Part shown: positions 33,997 to 43,284 of the stretch, piece after piece
Layout of the letters: every line of letters begins with the position of its first letter
Numbering within the stretch: position 1 is the stretch's first letter
Made by a program: the position numbers and the translations under genes
Notes under the pieces: generated by a model
The model's input: the letters and a program-made list of their open reading frames with translations, nothing else
Database searches by the model: none
What the model was told of the DNA's origin: nothing
Source: Bacteroidota bacterium
Lineage (GTDB): Bacteria; Bacteroidota; Bacteroidia; B-17B0; Aurantibacillaceae
Length of the DNA stretch: 64,000 nt
Reading direction: 5' to 3'
Assembly (NCBI GenBank): GCA_013298715.1
Contig: JAAFIQ010000006.1
Location: forward strand, 1-64,000

Positions 33997-35179
33997 AGCA
34001 CCTTACCCTGCAAATGATGGGAGCAGTATTGCCATATACAATATGGCCTTAGGTTTTATAGCTAACAATGCTGAATTGCACCTGCTGTACGTTAATACAA
34101 AAAAACATTTTAAGCCCGACGAGCAAGTAGATACTTGGTTTAAAGAAAAAACAAATTACCAATCTGTTTATTGTAATACAGATACAACTGCGATTGGTGG
34201 GTTCATAAATCTTTTCAGTAAACAATCTTACTTTATAAGTCGCTTTTATTTTAGTGATTTTAAAACACAATTAATAAACAAACTAAAGCAAACTAATTTT
34301 GACGTGGTGTTAATTGAAGGATTGTTTATGCTACCTTACCTTGATATAATTAAAAAACACAGCAAGGCAAAACTAATTTTACGAGCACATAATATTGAAC
34401 ATTTAATATGGGAACGCCACTTAAAAAATGAAAATAATCCAATAAAAAAATGGTACTTAAATTTGCAAAACAAACGCTTAAAAAAATTTGAATTAAGTGC
34501 TATTCATCAACTGCATGGTATTGCGGCCATTACAGATGTTGATAAAAAAATGTTTGAGAAATTTAATTTTACTAAACCTACTTGTACATGTATTACAGGG
34601 GTTGATTTAAACAATTATACCACCAACTCAAGCCTTAGTCTGCAACAAAAAACGGTTTTCTATTTCGCCTCTATGGATTGGTTGCCAAATCAAGAAGCCG
34701 TAAGCTGGTTTTTGGAGAAAGTGTGGCCAATAGTTACAAAAGCAGACCCATCCATAAAGTTTATAATTGCAGGCAGAAATATGCCACTTAAATTTAAAAA
34801 TCTTGTTTTAAATAATGTTCAGGTAATTGAAAATGTAAAAAGCGCCCAAACATTTTATAACGAAAATTTAATCATGTTGGTGCCGTTGTTAAGTGGAAGT
34901 GGTTTACGTATAAAAATTATTGAAGGAATGGCTTATGGTAAAGCTATTGTTAGCACAAGTATTGGCGCAGAGGGAATTGATTGTACTGATAATAAAAATA
35001 TTTTGTTACGAGATTCGCCTCAAGGCTTTGCAGAGGCTATTTTAGAATTGGTAGCATCCTCAAAAAAAATTACTGACTTGCAAAACGAGGCTAGAAGTCT
35101 AGCTGAAGAAAAATTTGAGAACAAAAAAGTAGTTGAGCAGTTTATAAATTTTATTCAAAATTCTATTTTAAAAAATTGA
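33968..35179 (+). CDS. Glycosyltransferase (GT4 family)
   Basis: The 403-aa protein is a GT-B enzyme. The start GTG lies inside the end of lptG (29-bp overlap), so translation is coupled. The N-terminal domain begins LKVLQIANKAPYPANDGSSIAIYN, the donor half shows VLIEGLFMLPYL, then YFASMDWLPNQEAVSWFLEKVW, and IIEGMAYGKAIVSTSIGAEGI, where the glutamate-containing end site is of GT4 type. Likely role: adding a sugar to an LPS or capsule precursor in the cytoplasm. The acceptor cannot be inferred. Confidence 0.88.
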   Translation: MLKVLQIANKAPYPANDGSSIAIYNMALGFIANNAELHLLYVNTKKHFKPDEQVDTWFKEKTNYQSVYCNTDTTAIGGFINLFSKQSYFISRFYFSDFKTQLINKLKQTNFDVVLIEGLFMLPYLDIIKKHSKAKLILRAHNIEHLIWERHLKNENNPIKKWYLNLQNKRLKKFELSAIHQLHGIAAITDVDKKMFEKFNFTKPTCTCITGVDLNNYTTNSSLSLQQKTVFYFASMDWLPNQEAVSWFLEKVWPIVTKADPSIKFIIAGRNMPLKFKNLVLNNVQVIENVKSAQTFYNENLIMLVPLLSGSGLRIKIIEGMAYGKAIVSTSIGAEGIDCTDNKNILLRDSPQGFAEAILELVASSKKITDLQNEARSLAEEKFENKKVVEQFINFIQNSILKN

Positions 35180-36351
35180 TAGCCATTATAAATAGCATTT
35201 TTTTAATTGTTTTTTTTGGCTGTATTTATGCTATTTTGCACTCGTATGTAATTTATCCAATACTCTTAAAAATCCTGGCCAGCAATAAAACAGGCAATTC
35301 TGTTATTTTTTCTGGCACTGAAAGCGATTTGCCAACCGTTGCAATAATAATGGCTGCCTACAACGAAGAAAAAGTTATTGAAGAAAAAATTAAATCTGTT
35401 TTAAACACCTCATATCCAAAAGAAAAAATTACTATTTACATAGGTAGTGATGCCAGCACCGATGCTACAAATAGCCTTGTTGCAAACTTTAATTTACCAA
35501 ATGTGGTGTTGGTTAATTTTGGTGGAAGAAGTGGGAAATCATTTATTATTAATGAACTTGCTGCAAAGGCCAACCAAGAACTTTTTATACTAACCGATGC
35601 TAACGTAATTTTTAAAGCAACCACCATTTTTGAGTTAGTGAAGCATTTTAAGAATCAACAAATAGGGCAGGTTGCGGCCAACATAATTAAACAATCATCT
35701 ACCAATGATGGCATTGCAGAACAAGAAAAAAAATACATTTCGTTCGAAAATAAAATAAAGCATGCCGAAAGTTTAATTTGGAAAACCGTTATTGGTGCCG
35801 AGGGAGGTTGCTACGCCATTAGAAAAAATTGTTACGCACCCGTTCCAAAAAACTTTTTTATGGATGATTTTTACATTACACTTAACGTAATTGAACAAAA
35901 AAGAAATGTTGTGTTTGAAGAAAATGCTATCTGTTTTGAAGACGTTCCAATAGAAGCAACTGAAGAGTTCAAACGAAAAATTCGCATTTCAATAGGAAAT
36001 TTTCAAAATTTAAACCGTTATAAAAAATTATTACTTCCACCTTTTTCTGGTCAAGCATTTGCTTTTTTATCACATAAAGTTTTACGATGGTTTACTCCCT
36101 TTTTTATGATTTTAGTTTTTATTATCAATGCTTATTTTGCTCTTTTTTCACCATTTTTTCTTGTATTACTTTGCTTACAATTGATAGGTTATTTAATAGC
36201 CATAGGTTCAATTGTGTTAAAACCAAATAATTTTTTTCTAAAATTAATCGGACATTTTGTATTAATGAATTTAGCTTTATTTATTGGCTATATAAAGTAT
36301 AAAAAAGGCGTTAAATCCAGTATATGGGAACCAACAAAAAGAAATGTTTAA
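35176..36351 (+). CDS. Membrane glycosyltransferase family 2
   Basis: The 391-aa protein has an N-terminal helix (IAIINSIFLIVFFGCIYAIL), a GT2 domain (VAIIMAAYNEEKVIEEKI, DASTDATNSL, DANVIF as the DxD-like site, then EGGCYAIR and MDDFYITLNVIEQ) and C-terminal helices (VLRWFTPFFMILVFII and LALFIGYIKYKKG). This layout is that of processive or polyprenyl-linked glycosyltransferases related to IcaA or BcsA-like enzymes, without the QxxRW signature: a FKRKIRISIGNF segment sits where that motif would be. Start is TTG 35176 overlapping the previous stop; the next gene overlaps its end. It probably builds a surface polysaccharide. Confidence 0.86.
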   Translation: MIAIINSIFLIVFFGCIYAILHSYVIYPILLKILASNKTGNSVIFSGTESDLPTVAIIMAAYNEEKVIEEKIKSVLNTSYPKEKITIYIGSDASTDATNSLVANFNLPNVVLVNFGGRSGKSFIINELAAKANQELFILTDANVIFKATTIFELVKHFKNQQIGQVAANIIKQSSTNDGIAEQEKKYISFENKIKHAESLIWKTVIGAEGGCYAIRKNCYAPVPKNFFMDDFYITLNVIEQKRNVVFEENAICFEDVPIEATEEFKRKIRISIGNFQNLNRYKKLLLPPFSGQAFAFLSHKVLRWFTPFFMILVFIINAYFALFSPFFLVLLCLQLIGYLIAIGSIVLKPNNFFLKLIGHFVLMNLALFIGYIKYKKGVKSSIWEPTKRNV

Positions 36352-38002
36352 ATGCTTTCATACATATTTTAAAACTATTTTCGTTGTTTTTATAACAATG
36401 CTTAATTTTAATTTGTTGGCTCAAACAAAGACAAATTCTCCAAAAACTAAACCTGTTGTAAAAATTAATTCTCCTGCTCCTAAAAGTATTGTTACAACTA
36501 CGGTAGATAACAAAACGAAAACCATACAAATAATACACGCAGCAAGCATTTCTTATAATGCGTTTAAAAGCAACGCAAAAGTTTTAACCGGTGATGTTAT
36601 TTGTGAACACGACGGCGCAACGCTTAAATGCGATACAGCTTATATTTTTGATGAAGATAAAAAAATGGAAGCCAGTAGCCATATATTAATTAACAAAGGC
36701 GATAGTATTACAGTTACTGGACAAAAATTGTTTTATGACGGCAAAACTAAAATTGCAACTTTGCAAAATAGTGTTACTTGTGTAGAAAAAGACATGAAGC
36801 TTACAACCAATCTTCTTACGTTTGATGTGGCAAACTCGGTTGCTAATTATTACGATGGCGGAACAATAGTAAACAAAGAAAACACATTAAAAAGTAAAAA
36901 CGGGCATTATTATTCTGCCACCAAAGAATTGGCCTTTCATTACGATGTTGAATTAATTAATCCTGATTACACCATGCGGAGCGATACCTTGCGTTATAAT
37001 ACAACTAACAAAACGGCTTATTTTCTCGGTCCAAGTATTATACAAAGTAAAACAGATTACATTTATGCTGAAAACGGTTGGTACGACACGGATAAAGAGA
37101 AGGCACAATTCAGCAAAAACGCCGTGCTGGTAACTAAAGATCAAAAATTGAGAGGCGACAGTTTGTTTTACGATAGAAACAAACAATTTGGAAAAGCATT
37201 TAAAAATGTAACCTTAATTGATACTGCTCAAAAATCAATACTTTGGGGAGATTATATAGAGTACAAACAAAAAAAATCGGAAGCTTTTGTAACAAAAAGA
37301 GCTATGTATGGCAGGATTTTAGAAACAGATACCTTGTTTATTGCAGCAGATACACTTTATCACAGCGACATTGATAGCACCAATAATTTTTTAAATGCAT
37401 ACCACCATGTGAAAATTTTTAAACCCGATTTTCAAGCAATGGCTGATTCTGCTACGTTTAACTCCAAAGATTCAATTATGCAGTTGCACAAAGCACCAAT
37501 ACTATGGAGTAATCAATCGCAAGCTACGGCAAAAACAATTAAAGTTTTTATAAGCAATAATAAAGTAAATGGCTTTAAGTTAGATGGAAACTCTTTCCTT
37601 ATTCAATTAGTAGATTCGTTGGATAGTGTTCCAAAATATAACCAATTAAGCGGCAAATCTATTCGAGCATTTATTGTAGATGATACTGTAAAAAAGGCGG
37701 TGATTACTGGAAATGCTAACGTGTATTATTATCCAAAAAATAAAAACAAAGTTGCAGGTTTAAATAAAACCGAATGTAACGAAATTACACTTTGGTTCAG
37801 TAAAGGCGATATTGAACGTGCTTCAACCAAGCCAAAAACAACGGGTAACGTTAGTCCAATTGCAGATGTAGATATTGCTAATCAAAAATTAAAAGGCTTT
37901 AATTGGCTTTACCACAAGCGGCCAAAAAGTATTTTAGATTTACATAAAAAAGAAGTTATCATAACTGAGAACGCACCCAATAAAAACAGATTAAACAAAT
38001 GA
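36344..38002 (+). CDS. OstA/LptA-like periplasmic protein
   Basis: The 552-aa protein has a signal peptide (to about residue 28, NLLAQ) and a long series of beta strands of the OstA-like fold: AKVLTGDVICEHDGATLKCD, SHILINKGDSITVTGQKLFYDG and repeats such as YIYAENGWYDTDKEKAQFSKNA. The family (OstA_2 type in Bacteroidota) forms the periplasmic bridge that carries LPS between LptC and LptD. It is much longer than E. coli LptA (185 aa), consistent with the multi-repeat form of this phylum. It overlaps the GT2 gene by 8 bp and the next gene by 4, so it belongs to the operon with lptG. Confidence 0.88.
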   Translation: MFKCFHTYFKTIFVVFITMLNFNLLAQTKTNSPKTKPVVKINSPAPKSIVTTTVDNKTKTIQIIHAASISYNAFKSNAKVLTGDVICEHDGATLKCDTAYIFDEDKKMEASSHILINKGDSITVTGQKLFYDGKTKIATLQNSVTCVEKDMKLTTNLLTFDVANSVANYYDGGTIVNKENTLKSKNGHYYSATKELAFHYDVELINPDYTMRSDTLRYNTTNKTAYFLGPSIIQSKTDYIYAENGWYDTDKEKAQFSKNAVLVTKDQKLRGDSLFYDRNKQFGKAFKNVTLIDTAQKSILWGDYIEYKQKKSEAFVTKRAMYGRILETDTLFIAADTLYHSDIDSTNNFLNAYHHVKIFKPDFQAMADSATFNSKDSIMQLHKAPILWSNQSQATAKTIKVFISNNKVNGFKLDGNSFLIQLVDSLDSVPKYNQLSGKSIRAFIVDDTVKKAVITGNANVYYYPKNKNKVAGLNKTECNEITLWFSKGDIERASTKPKTTGNVSPIADVDIANQKLKGFNWLYHKRPKSILDLHKKEVIITENAPNKNRLNK

Positions 38003-39750
38003 AAAAAATTTCTACAATTATAGTTCTGCTTATTTCACTCACAGTTTCATCACAAATAAAAACAAAGCCATATTGGCAGCAGTTAAAAACAGATGAGTAT
38101 AAAGGGAAACAAGATGATATTTATTTCTTAAACGAGCGCCAAGGCTGGTATTGTAACGGTAGCGGTAAAATTTATAAGACAAACAATGGTGGTAAAGATT
38201 GGAATTTATGTTTCGAGAAAAAAGGAACATTTTTTAGATGCATTGGTTTTGCAGATAGTTTGCTTGGATTTGCTGGCAATATTGGTACTGATTATTTTCC
38301 TGATGTAACAGATACTGTTCCTCTTTATAAAACAGTTGATGGTGGTAAATCTTGGGAACCAGTAAAATATAATGGACCAGTAGTAAAAGGTTTATGCGCC
38401 ATTCAAATTTATAAAGAACCTATTATTAATTCAGGAAAATTAAATTATAAAACCCATGTATTTGCAGGAGGTAGAGTAGGGAGTCCTGCTTTTACATTGT
38501 TTAGTCATGATAATGGAATTTCGTTTCAAAGTTTTGATATGAGCCAGTATTGCAAATACATTTTAGATATACATTTTTTTAATTTAAAAGAAGGAATTAT
38601 TTGTGCAGCTTCATCGGAGGAACTTCAAAATAGCCACGCGCTAATTTTAAGTACCGAAGATGGAGGCAAAACGTGGATTAAGGCTTATGAAAGCACCCGT
38701 CCGTTTGAATTAACATGGAAACAATTTTTCTCATCACGAAATGTGGGTTATGTAACCGTGCAAAGTTACGACACGCTTAAAACAGCCTCGCAGCGCTATG
38801 TTGCTAAAACACTCGATGGTGGAAAAACATGGAAGGAATTACCAATGGTAAACGATTTTGAGGTGCGAGAATTTGGAATTGCATTTGAAAACGATAATCA
38901 CGGCTGGGTAGGCGCAGTGCCAACAGGTTTTGAAACATTTGATGGTGGTAAAACTTGGGAGAAAAGCTATATGGGACCAGCAACGAATAAAATAAGGATA
39001 ATTAATAAACCTAACGGAACAAAGGAAGCTATTGGAATTGGCGTAATTGTAAGTGAAAACAAATCAATTATAGAAAATGGATACGATGCAATTGCAGCCA
39101 TGCGTAACGCTTATTCAGGCGGGCGTTGGTATAAAAATTTCACATTTAGTCAAAACACGCAATTTTATAATGCAGAAGGTAAAGTACAAAAAACCGAAGT
39201 TTGGCACGAAGCAGCAACCTTTCCAGGAAAATTAATTATTAAGTTTAATACTAAAAATTCTAAAAGTGGTATGATATTTGAAAATAATAAAATTACTGTA
39301 TTTAAAGATAGCGTTCAAACTATGCAAAGGCCTATGATTCACGACTTATTATTAACGGCATTTGATGTGTATTACTTAAAACCTTTTGAAACAATGCATT
39401 TATTAGATTCGCTTGGATATGATTTAAAAAAAGTACGCCAAGATGTTTTTGATAAAAGAAAAGTATTGGTTATTGGGGCAGACAAAGGTGATATTACCAG
39501 CAATCAAATTTGGATTGATGCAGAACGATTTTATTTGCACCGTGTAATTTACAAACAAGGAAAAATGACACGCGATGTAACGTTTAGTAAGTACGAGTTA
39601 ATAGAAAAAAATTGGGTTGCAAAAAAGGTAATGTTTTATCAAGATGGAAAATTAAATATGATTGAAGATTATTTTGATATTAAATTTCCACAGAAGATTG
39701 ATCCAACTTGGTTTGAATCGAAAAATTTTAATAATTTGAATTTGGATTAG
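37999..39750 (+). CDS. Ycf48-like beta-propeller fused to a LolA-like domain
   Basis: The 583-aa protein starts in an ATGA overlap with the OstA-like gene and has a short signal peptide (to about residue 19, TVSSQ). The first 340 residues contain five GGKxW-type blade motifs (NNGGKDWN, VDGGKSWE, EDGGKTWI, LDGGKTWK, DGGKTWEK), as in Ycf48/BNR propellers. The last 210 residues look like a LolA/LolB-type beta sheet: FTFSQNTQFYNAEGKVQ, SNQIWIDAERFYLHRVI and ending FDIKFPQKIDPTWF. LolA-like domains bind lipoprotein acyl chains. The fusion is not recognised by me as a named family. Co-transcription with lptG and the OstA-like gene suggests envelope biogenesis; the propeller could hold a partner. 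The LolA part rests on pattern resemblance. Confidence 0.75.
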   Translation: MKKISTIIVLLISLTVSSQIKTKPYWQQLKTDEYKGKQDDIYFLNERQGWYCNGSGKIYKTNNGGKDWNLCFEKKGTFFRCIGFADSLLGFAGNIGTDYFPDVTDTVPLYKTVDGGKSWEPVKYNGPVVKGLCAIQIYKEPIINSGKLNYKTHVFAGGRVGSPAFTLFSHDNGISFQSFDMSQYCKYILDIHFFNLKEGIICAASSEELQNSHALILSTEDGGKTWIKAYESTRPFELTWKQFFSSRNVGYVTVQSYDTLKTASQRYVAKTLDGGKTWKELPMVNDFEVREFGIAFENDNHGWVGAVPTGFETFDGGKTWEKSYMGPATNKIRIINKPNGTKEAIGIGVIVSENKSIIENGYDAIAAMRNAYSGGRWYKNFTFSQNTQFYNAEGKVQKTEVWHEAATFPGKLIIKFNTKNSKSGMIFENNKITVFKDSVQTMQRPMIHDLLLTAFDVYYLKPFETMHLLDSLGYDLKKVRQDVFDKRKVLVIGADKGDITSNQIWIDAERFYLHRVIYKQGKMTRDVTFSKYELIEKNWVAKKVMFYQDGKLNMIEDYFDIKFPQKIDPTWFESKNFNNLNLD

Positions 39751-39771
39751 TTATGATTAAAATAGAATCCT

Positions 39772-40941
39772 TTAAAAAATCCCTTTAATTGTTTGGTTGT
39801 TTATGTTAATTAGTTTTGGATCGAAATTAAATTTTTGTTTTAGCAATGTTGCGTAAACACTTCTAAAATCGTTTTCAAAAATTAAGTCACCGTTATCTAA
39901 AGTTTCTAAATTCGGGTTTTTACCAAGTATCTTTCCTTTGTTATTCCCGCCAATAATTAGCATTGGGCCAGCTGTTCCATGGTCAGTGCCAGCGCCATTT
40001 TCTTTTACTCTTCTTCCAAATTCAGAAAAAATAACGAGTGTGACTTTGCTTAATAAATTGTTTTCCTTTATATCTTTATAAAACGAAAATACGGCATCGT
40101 TTAAAACACTAAGTTGTTTTTCATGAATTTGTAATTGGTTGTTGTGGGTATCAAAACCACCCATTGACGTGTAATATATTTTTGAGTTTAAACCACCTTT
40201 TATTAGTTTACTCATCCATTCTAAATTTTTAGCTAATGGATTATTGGCATAGCTGTTGCGTTTATTAGGTGCCTTTTGCAGGGCTTTGCTTATCTCCGTC
40301 ATACCTTGCAGCGAAGCGTTTTGTAAGTTTCTTACAAAATCTAACTGAGGATTCTCTGATAACTTAAACTCATTTTCATTAGCAACATTTTGCTTTACAT
40401 TATTAAAATTTTTTGCAGTTAGAACATTAGCTGCCGAAGTTTTAAGTGCTAAATTATCAATGTTATCAATATTTACAGAGGCAACCGCTTCATCTTTACA
40501 TTGAATGTCTAAAAATCTCCCCAACCAACCATAATCTAAATATTTTTTGCTATCCGATGCCGTTTGCCAAATTTCTTGACTTCTAAAATGCGAACGATTT
40601 GGGTTTGGATAACCAACATTCTGAACAATACTTAAATTACCTTCTTGGGAAATGCTTGCCAAATCCTTTAATGCTGGGTGAAATCCCATGCCGTTTATTG
40701 CGTTAATTACATCTTGTTTTGCTATTGCAATCTTCGGACGATTTTCGTAATACAAGGCATTTTCAAACGGAATAAATGTATTCAAGCCATCGTTTCCGCC
40801 ATTCAATTGTATGAAAATTAAAACATTATCGTTATAATTTTCCTCAAACGAAAATAAATTTTTTGCTGTTAAAAAATTTGGCAACAGCAACAAACCGCCA
40901 GTACTTGTGGCTGTTAGTTTTAAAAAATCTCTTCTATCCAT
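39772..40941 (-). CDS. DUF1501 family protein with Tat-type signal
   Basis: The 389-aa protein begins MDRRDFLKLTATSTGGLLLLP, a twin-arginine-type signal sequence, so it is probably exported folded. The body is a DUF1501 domain with the alkaline-phosphatase-like elements (FIQLNGGNDGLNTFIP, GYPNPNRSHFRSQEIWQTA, YYTSMGGFDTHNNQL, VIFSEFGRRVKENG, TDHGTAGPMLIIGG). Members resemble sulfatase or phosphatase folds but have no proven activity. It follows the DUF1800 gene by 4 bp (convergent with the operon before it), the usual pairing. Confidence 0.93.
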   Translation of the reverse strand: MDRRDFLKLTATSTGGLLLLPNFLTAKNLFSFEENYNDNVLIFIQLNGGNDGLNTFIPFENALYYENRPKIAIAKQDVINAINGMGFHPALKDLASISQEGNLSIVQNVGYPNPNRSHFRSQEIWQTASDSKKYLDYGWLGRFLDIQCKDEAVASVNIDNIDNLALKTSAANVLTAKNFNNVKQNVANENEFKLSENPQLDFVRNLQNASLQGMTEISKALQKAPNKRNSYANNPLAKNLEWMSKLIKGGLNSKIYYTSMGGFDTHNNQLQIHEKQLSVLNDAVFSFYKDIKENNLLSKVTLVIFSEFGRRVKENGAGTDHGTAGPMLIIGGNNKGKILGKNPNLETLDNGDLIFENDFRSVYATLLKQKFNFDPKLININNQTIKGIF

Positions 40942-40945
40942 AGCT

Positions 40946-42328
40946 TTATATAATTTGAAATTCTGGGCATTTAGCTAAATATTTGTAAACTCTAAGTATA
41001 ATTTGATTTGCGTTTTCAGAGCTTGGGTCAAAATCATATTTAAGTAAATCTTTTAATTCATTTTTCATATCTTCAGTTGTTTCAAAAATCATTTTGCTAG
41101 TTAGTTCTTCTAAAATAGTTTTGGCGCTACTGGTGTTTTGTAAAGTTAATTTAGGATTAAACGCTACTTCACCTACGTTAAATTTTTCTAACTGTTTATT
41201 TAATCTATTTTCAAATTTTTTGTTGCCATCAATCACTGCCTCAATAAACTGATTTCTATCAGAGTAGATTTGTGCTGTTAGCCAATCTTTTCCACCTTTC
41301 CAGCCTTTTACATTTGGTTGATCGTAAATATCCATGCCTTGATTTTTTAAGATAAAAGCAAGGAATGTATAATTTGGTGCTAGTTCTAAATCATTATGTA
41401 CTTGGAGGAAATATATGAGAGGGTTTTTAATTTGAGTTCCACAAGTGGTATTTTTGCACTCTTCAACAAATAGTGCTTTAAAAAATGGTTGTAATTCGAA
41501 ATTATATTCTTTTAAAAGTTTGCCGTACTTTAAAACTAATTCTTTCGTTGGATTGTCGTAAAAAAACCATTTTAATATTTTTTCGGTAATAAAGTAAGGC
41601 GTGTTTTTCTGTTCAAAAATTATATCAATAACATCATCAATTATAAAATTTCCGGATTTACCAAACACTGTTTTTGTAGAATTATCTTTTAATCGCGGAC
41701 GGTACATACCTTTTTCTTCTCCAAAATTAAGGCCAGCCAAGGCAAGTGCCGTGTTTTTAATATCATTTTCAGTGTAATTACCTTCGCCTAGTGTAAATAG
41801 TTCTAGCAACTCTCTACCAAGGTTTTCGTTTATATTATCTTTTTTGTTTTGTTGATTATCCAAATACTTAATCATCGCGTTCGAGTACACAATTTCTTTT
41901 ACCAAGGTTTTGTAATTACCAAATGCATGGTTGTTAATTGTTTCGTAATGCTTGTAAATCCAATAAGGAACCTTTACTGATTGCAAGGTTGAAACAAAAT
42001 GATTTTGGAAAAATAAATTTATTTTTTCTCGAAGCGGAAATTCACTTTCGTTGCAACGCTTTATTATAAAGGCTTTCCACTCAAAACGTAATTTTGCCAT
42101 TTCATTTGCTACCTTTTCTTTGTCTTTTTCACCACTATTTACTTGCTTTCTAAGAGATTGAAATTCTTTCAGTGTTTTAGGACCTTCAGCCACAAATAGC
42201 GGCATCTCGACTTTGTAGTTGGTATTAAGTTGTTCATCAACGAAAAGAGCGAGCCCTTTATTTTTAATTGCATCTGCTTGTTTGGTTGAGAAACCCAAAC
42301 GAAGCGAATTAAGGTTATGGATTAGCAT
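40946..42328 (-). CDS. DUF1800 family protein
   Basis: From ATG 42328 (MLIHNLNSL) the protein is 460 aa; the longer frame start at 42358 adds ten residues of poor character. It matches DUF1800 by HLNSLRLGFS, FKAFIIKR, NHFVSTL near residue 125, LGRELLELFTLGEGNYTENDI, and KGWKGGKDWLTA at the C-terminal side. No signal peptide is seen, unlike the neighbouring DUF1501 protein. The two genes are almost always paired in Bacteroidota and Planctomycetes, and their function is unknown. Confidence 0.93.
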   Translation of the reverse strand: MLIHNLNSLRLGFSTKQADAIKNKGLALFVDEQLNTNYKVEMPLFVAEGPKTLKEFQSLRKQVNSGEKDKEKVANEMAKLRFEWKAFIIKRCNESEFPLREKINLFFQNHFVSTLQSVKVPYWIYKHYETINNHAFGNYKTLVKEIVYSNAMIKYLDNQQNKKDNINENLGRELLELFTLGEGNYTENDIKNTALALAGLNFGEEKGMYRPRLKDNSTKTVFGKSGNFIIDDVIDIIFEQKNTPYFITEKILKWFFYDNPTKELVLKYGKLLKEYNFELQPFFKALFVEECKNTTCGTQIKNPLIYFLQVHNDLELAPNYTFLAFILKNQGMDIYDQPNVKGWKGGKDWLTAQIYSDRNQFIEAVIDGNKKFENRLNKQLEKFNVGEVAFNPKLTLQNTSSAKTILEELTSKMIFETTEDMKNELKDLLKYDFDPSSENANQIILRVYKYLAKCPEFQII

Positions 42329-42466
42329 GGTGTAGTTTTTATAGTTAAACGAAGGCAAAGATTTTTTATGCTGGATTTAGTTCTTACAAATGTTAGACTA
42401 AATAATTGAGTAAAAGTTTAGTTTATGTTAAGTTTTAAACTTTCCGCAGGAATTATCACAAAAACA

Positions 42467-42498
42467 AAAAAGGTATTTTAAAATTAAAATACCTTTTT
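42467..42498 (-). terminator. Strong hairpin terminator after trxA
   Basis: A perfect 14-bp stem (42467-42480 with 42485-42498, AAAAAGGTATTTTA pairing with TAAAATACCTTTTT) encloses a 4-nt loop and ends in T-rich sequence on both strands. It lies 24 bp beyond the trxA stop and may act in both directions. Confidence 0.85.
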
Positions 42499-42521
42499 CA
42501 AAAAAAACTAATTTATTACTA

Positions 42522-42839
42522 TTAAATGTGTGCGTTCAATTTTGCAGATAATGCTGATTTAGCGGCAACTCCTACTTGTTTATCAACCACTTTGCCATCT
42601 TTAAAAAATAATAACGTAGGAATATTTCTAATTCCAAAATCTGAGCTAATTTTGCTATTTAAATCTACATTAACTTTTCCTATTACAGCTTTTCCTTCGT
42701 ATTCTTTAGCCATTTCTTCAACAACTGGTCCAACCATTCTGCAAGGTCCACACCATTCTGCCCAAAAGTCTACTAATACGGGTTTATCGCTTTTTAATAC
42801 TAACTCTTCAAAGTTTGCGTCTGTGATTTCTAATGCCAT
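42522..42839 (-). CDS. trxA: Thioredoxin
   Basis: The 105-aa protein is a classical cytosolic thioredoxin with the active site WCGPC (Cys30, Cys33), the buried Asp in LVDFWAEWC, the cis-proline region IRNIPTLLFFKDGK and the C-terminal helix. It donates electrons to ribonucleotide reductase, methionine sulfoxide reductases and others. It stands alone, 106 bp before the DUF1800 start. It has its own upstream AT-rich region and a strong terminator. Confidence 0.97.
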   Translation of the reverse strand: MALEITDANFEELVLKSDKPVLVDFWAEWCGPCRMVGPVVEEMAKEYEGKAVIGKVNVDLNSKISSDFGIRNIPTLLFFKDGKVVDKQVGVAAKSALSAKLNAHI

Positions 42840-43284
42840 AATTTTATGTTTTATTTGTTTATAATTTCTTTAGAGTAAAATTATCTAAATAAATTCATAT
42901 CAGTACCAAATATGTTGTCGTTTTTTTTAGATTTTAACTAACAATAACAAGGTTCTTTTTTTCAATTTTTTCCAGATAGTAGATAAGAGTAATATTCTCT
43001 TAATATTTTTTAAATAAGCATTCTTTAATATTTTGCTAGTTAAGCTAATTTTATAAAGAGTATTTTAAAGGGATACGTGTAAACTAGTTTAGTTTTTATT
43101 AAATATCACTTTGTTAATTGTATTGAAATACTTCTCAATATTTGTGCTATTAAGATTTAATAATGATTTGATGAAAAAATCAATTCTAGTTGCTTTTATT
43201 AAAATAGTTTTTTTAAACATATCTTAATAAAATGTGTTTAAAGATTGAAACGCACTGAAGCGCTTCTTTAAATAAAAAAATAAA
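42840..43284. other. Long AT-rich intergenic region between trxA and the fasciclin gene
   Basis: These 445 bases separate two divergent genes. I see no protein gene: the only tidy frame is an 18-codon one at 43171-43227 (MKKSILVAFIKIVF...), with signal-like residues, which is too short to call. A 10-bp palindrome GAAGCGCTTC lies at 43257-43266, 18 bp before the fasciclin ATG. A near -7 match AATATTTG occurs at about 43137-43144. The rest is plain AT-rich sequence, unusually long for this compact genome. Confidence 0.5.

Noticed and set aside
43171-43227. 18-codon frame (MKKSILV...) upstream of the fasciclin gene
   Set aside because: It is too short and too AT-rich to distinguish from chance, although it has a signal-like look.
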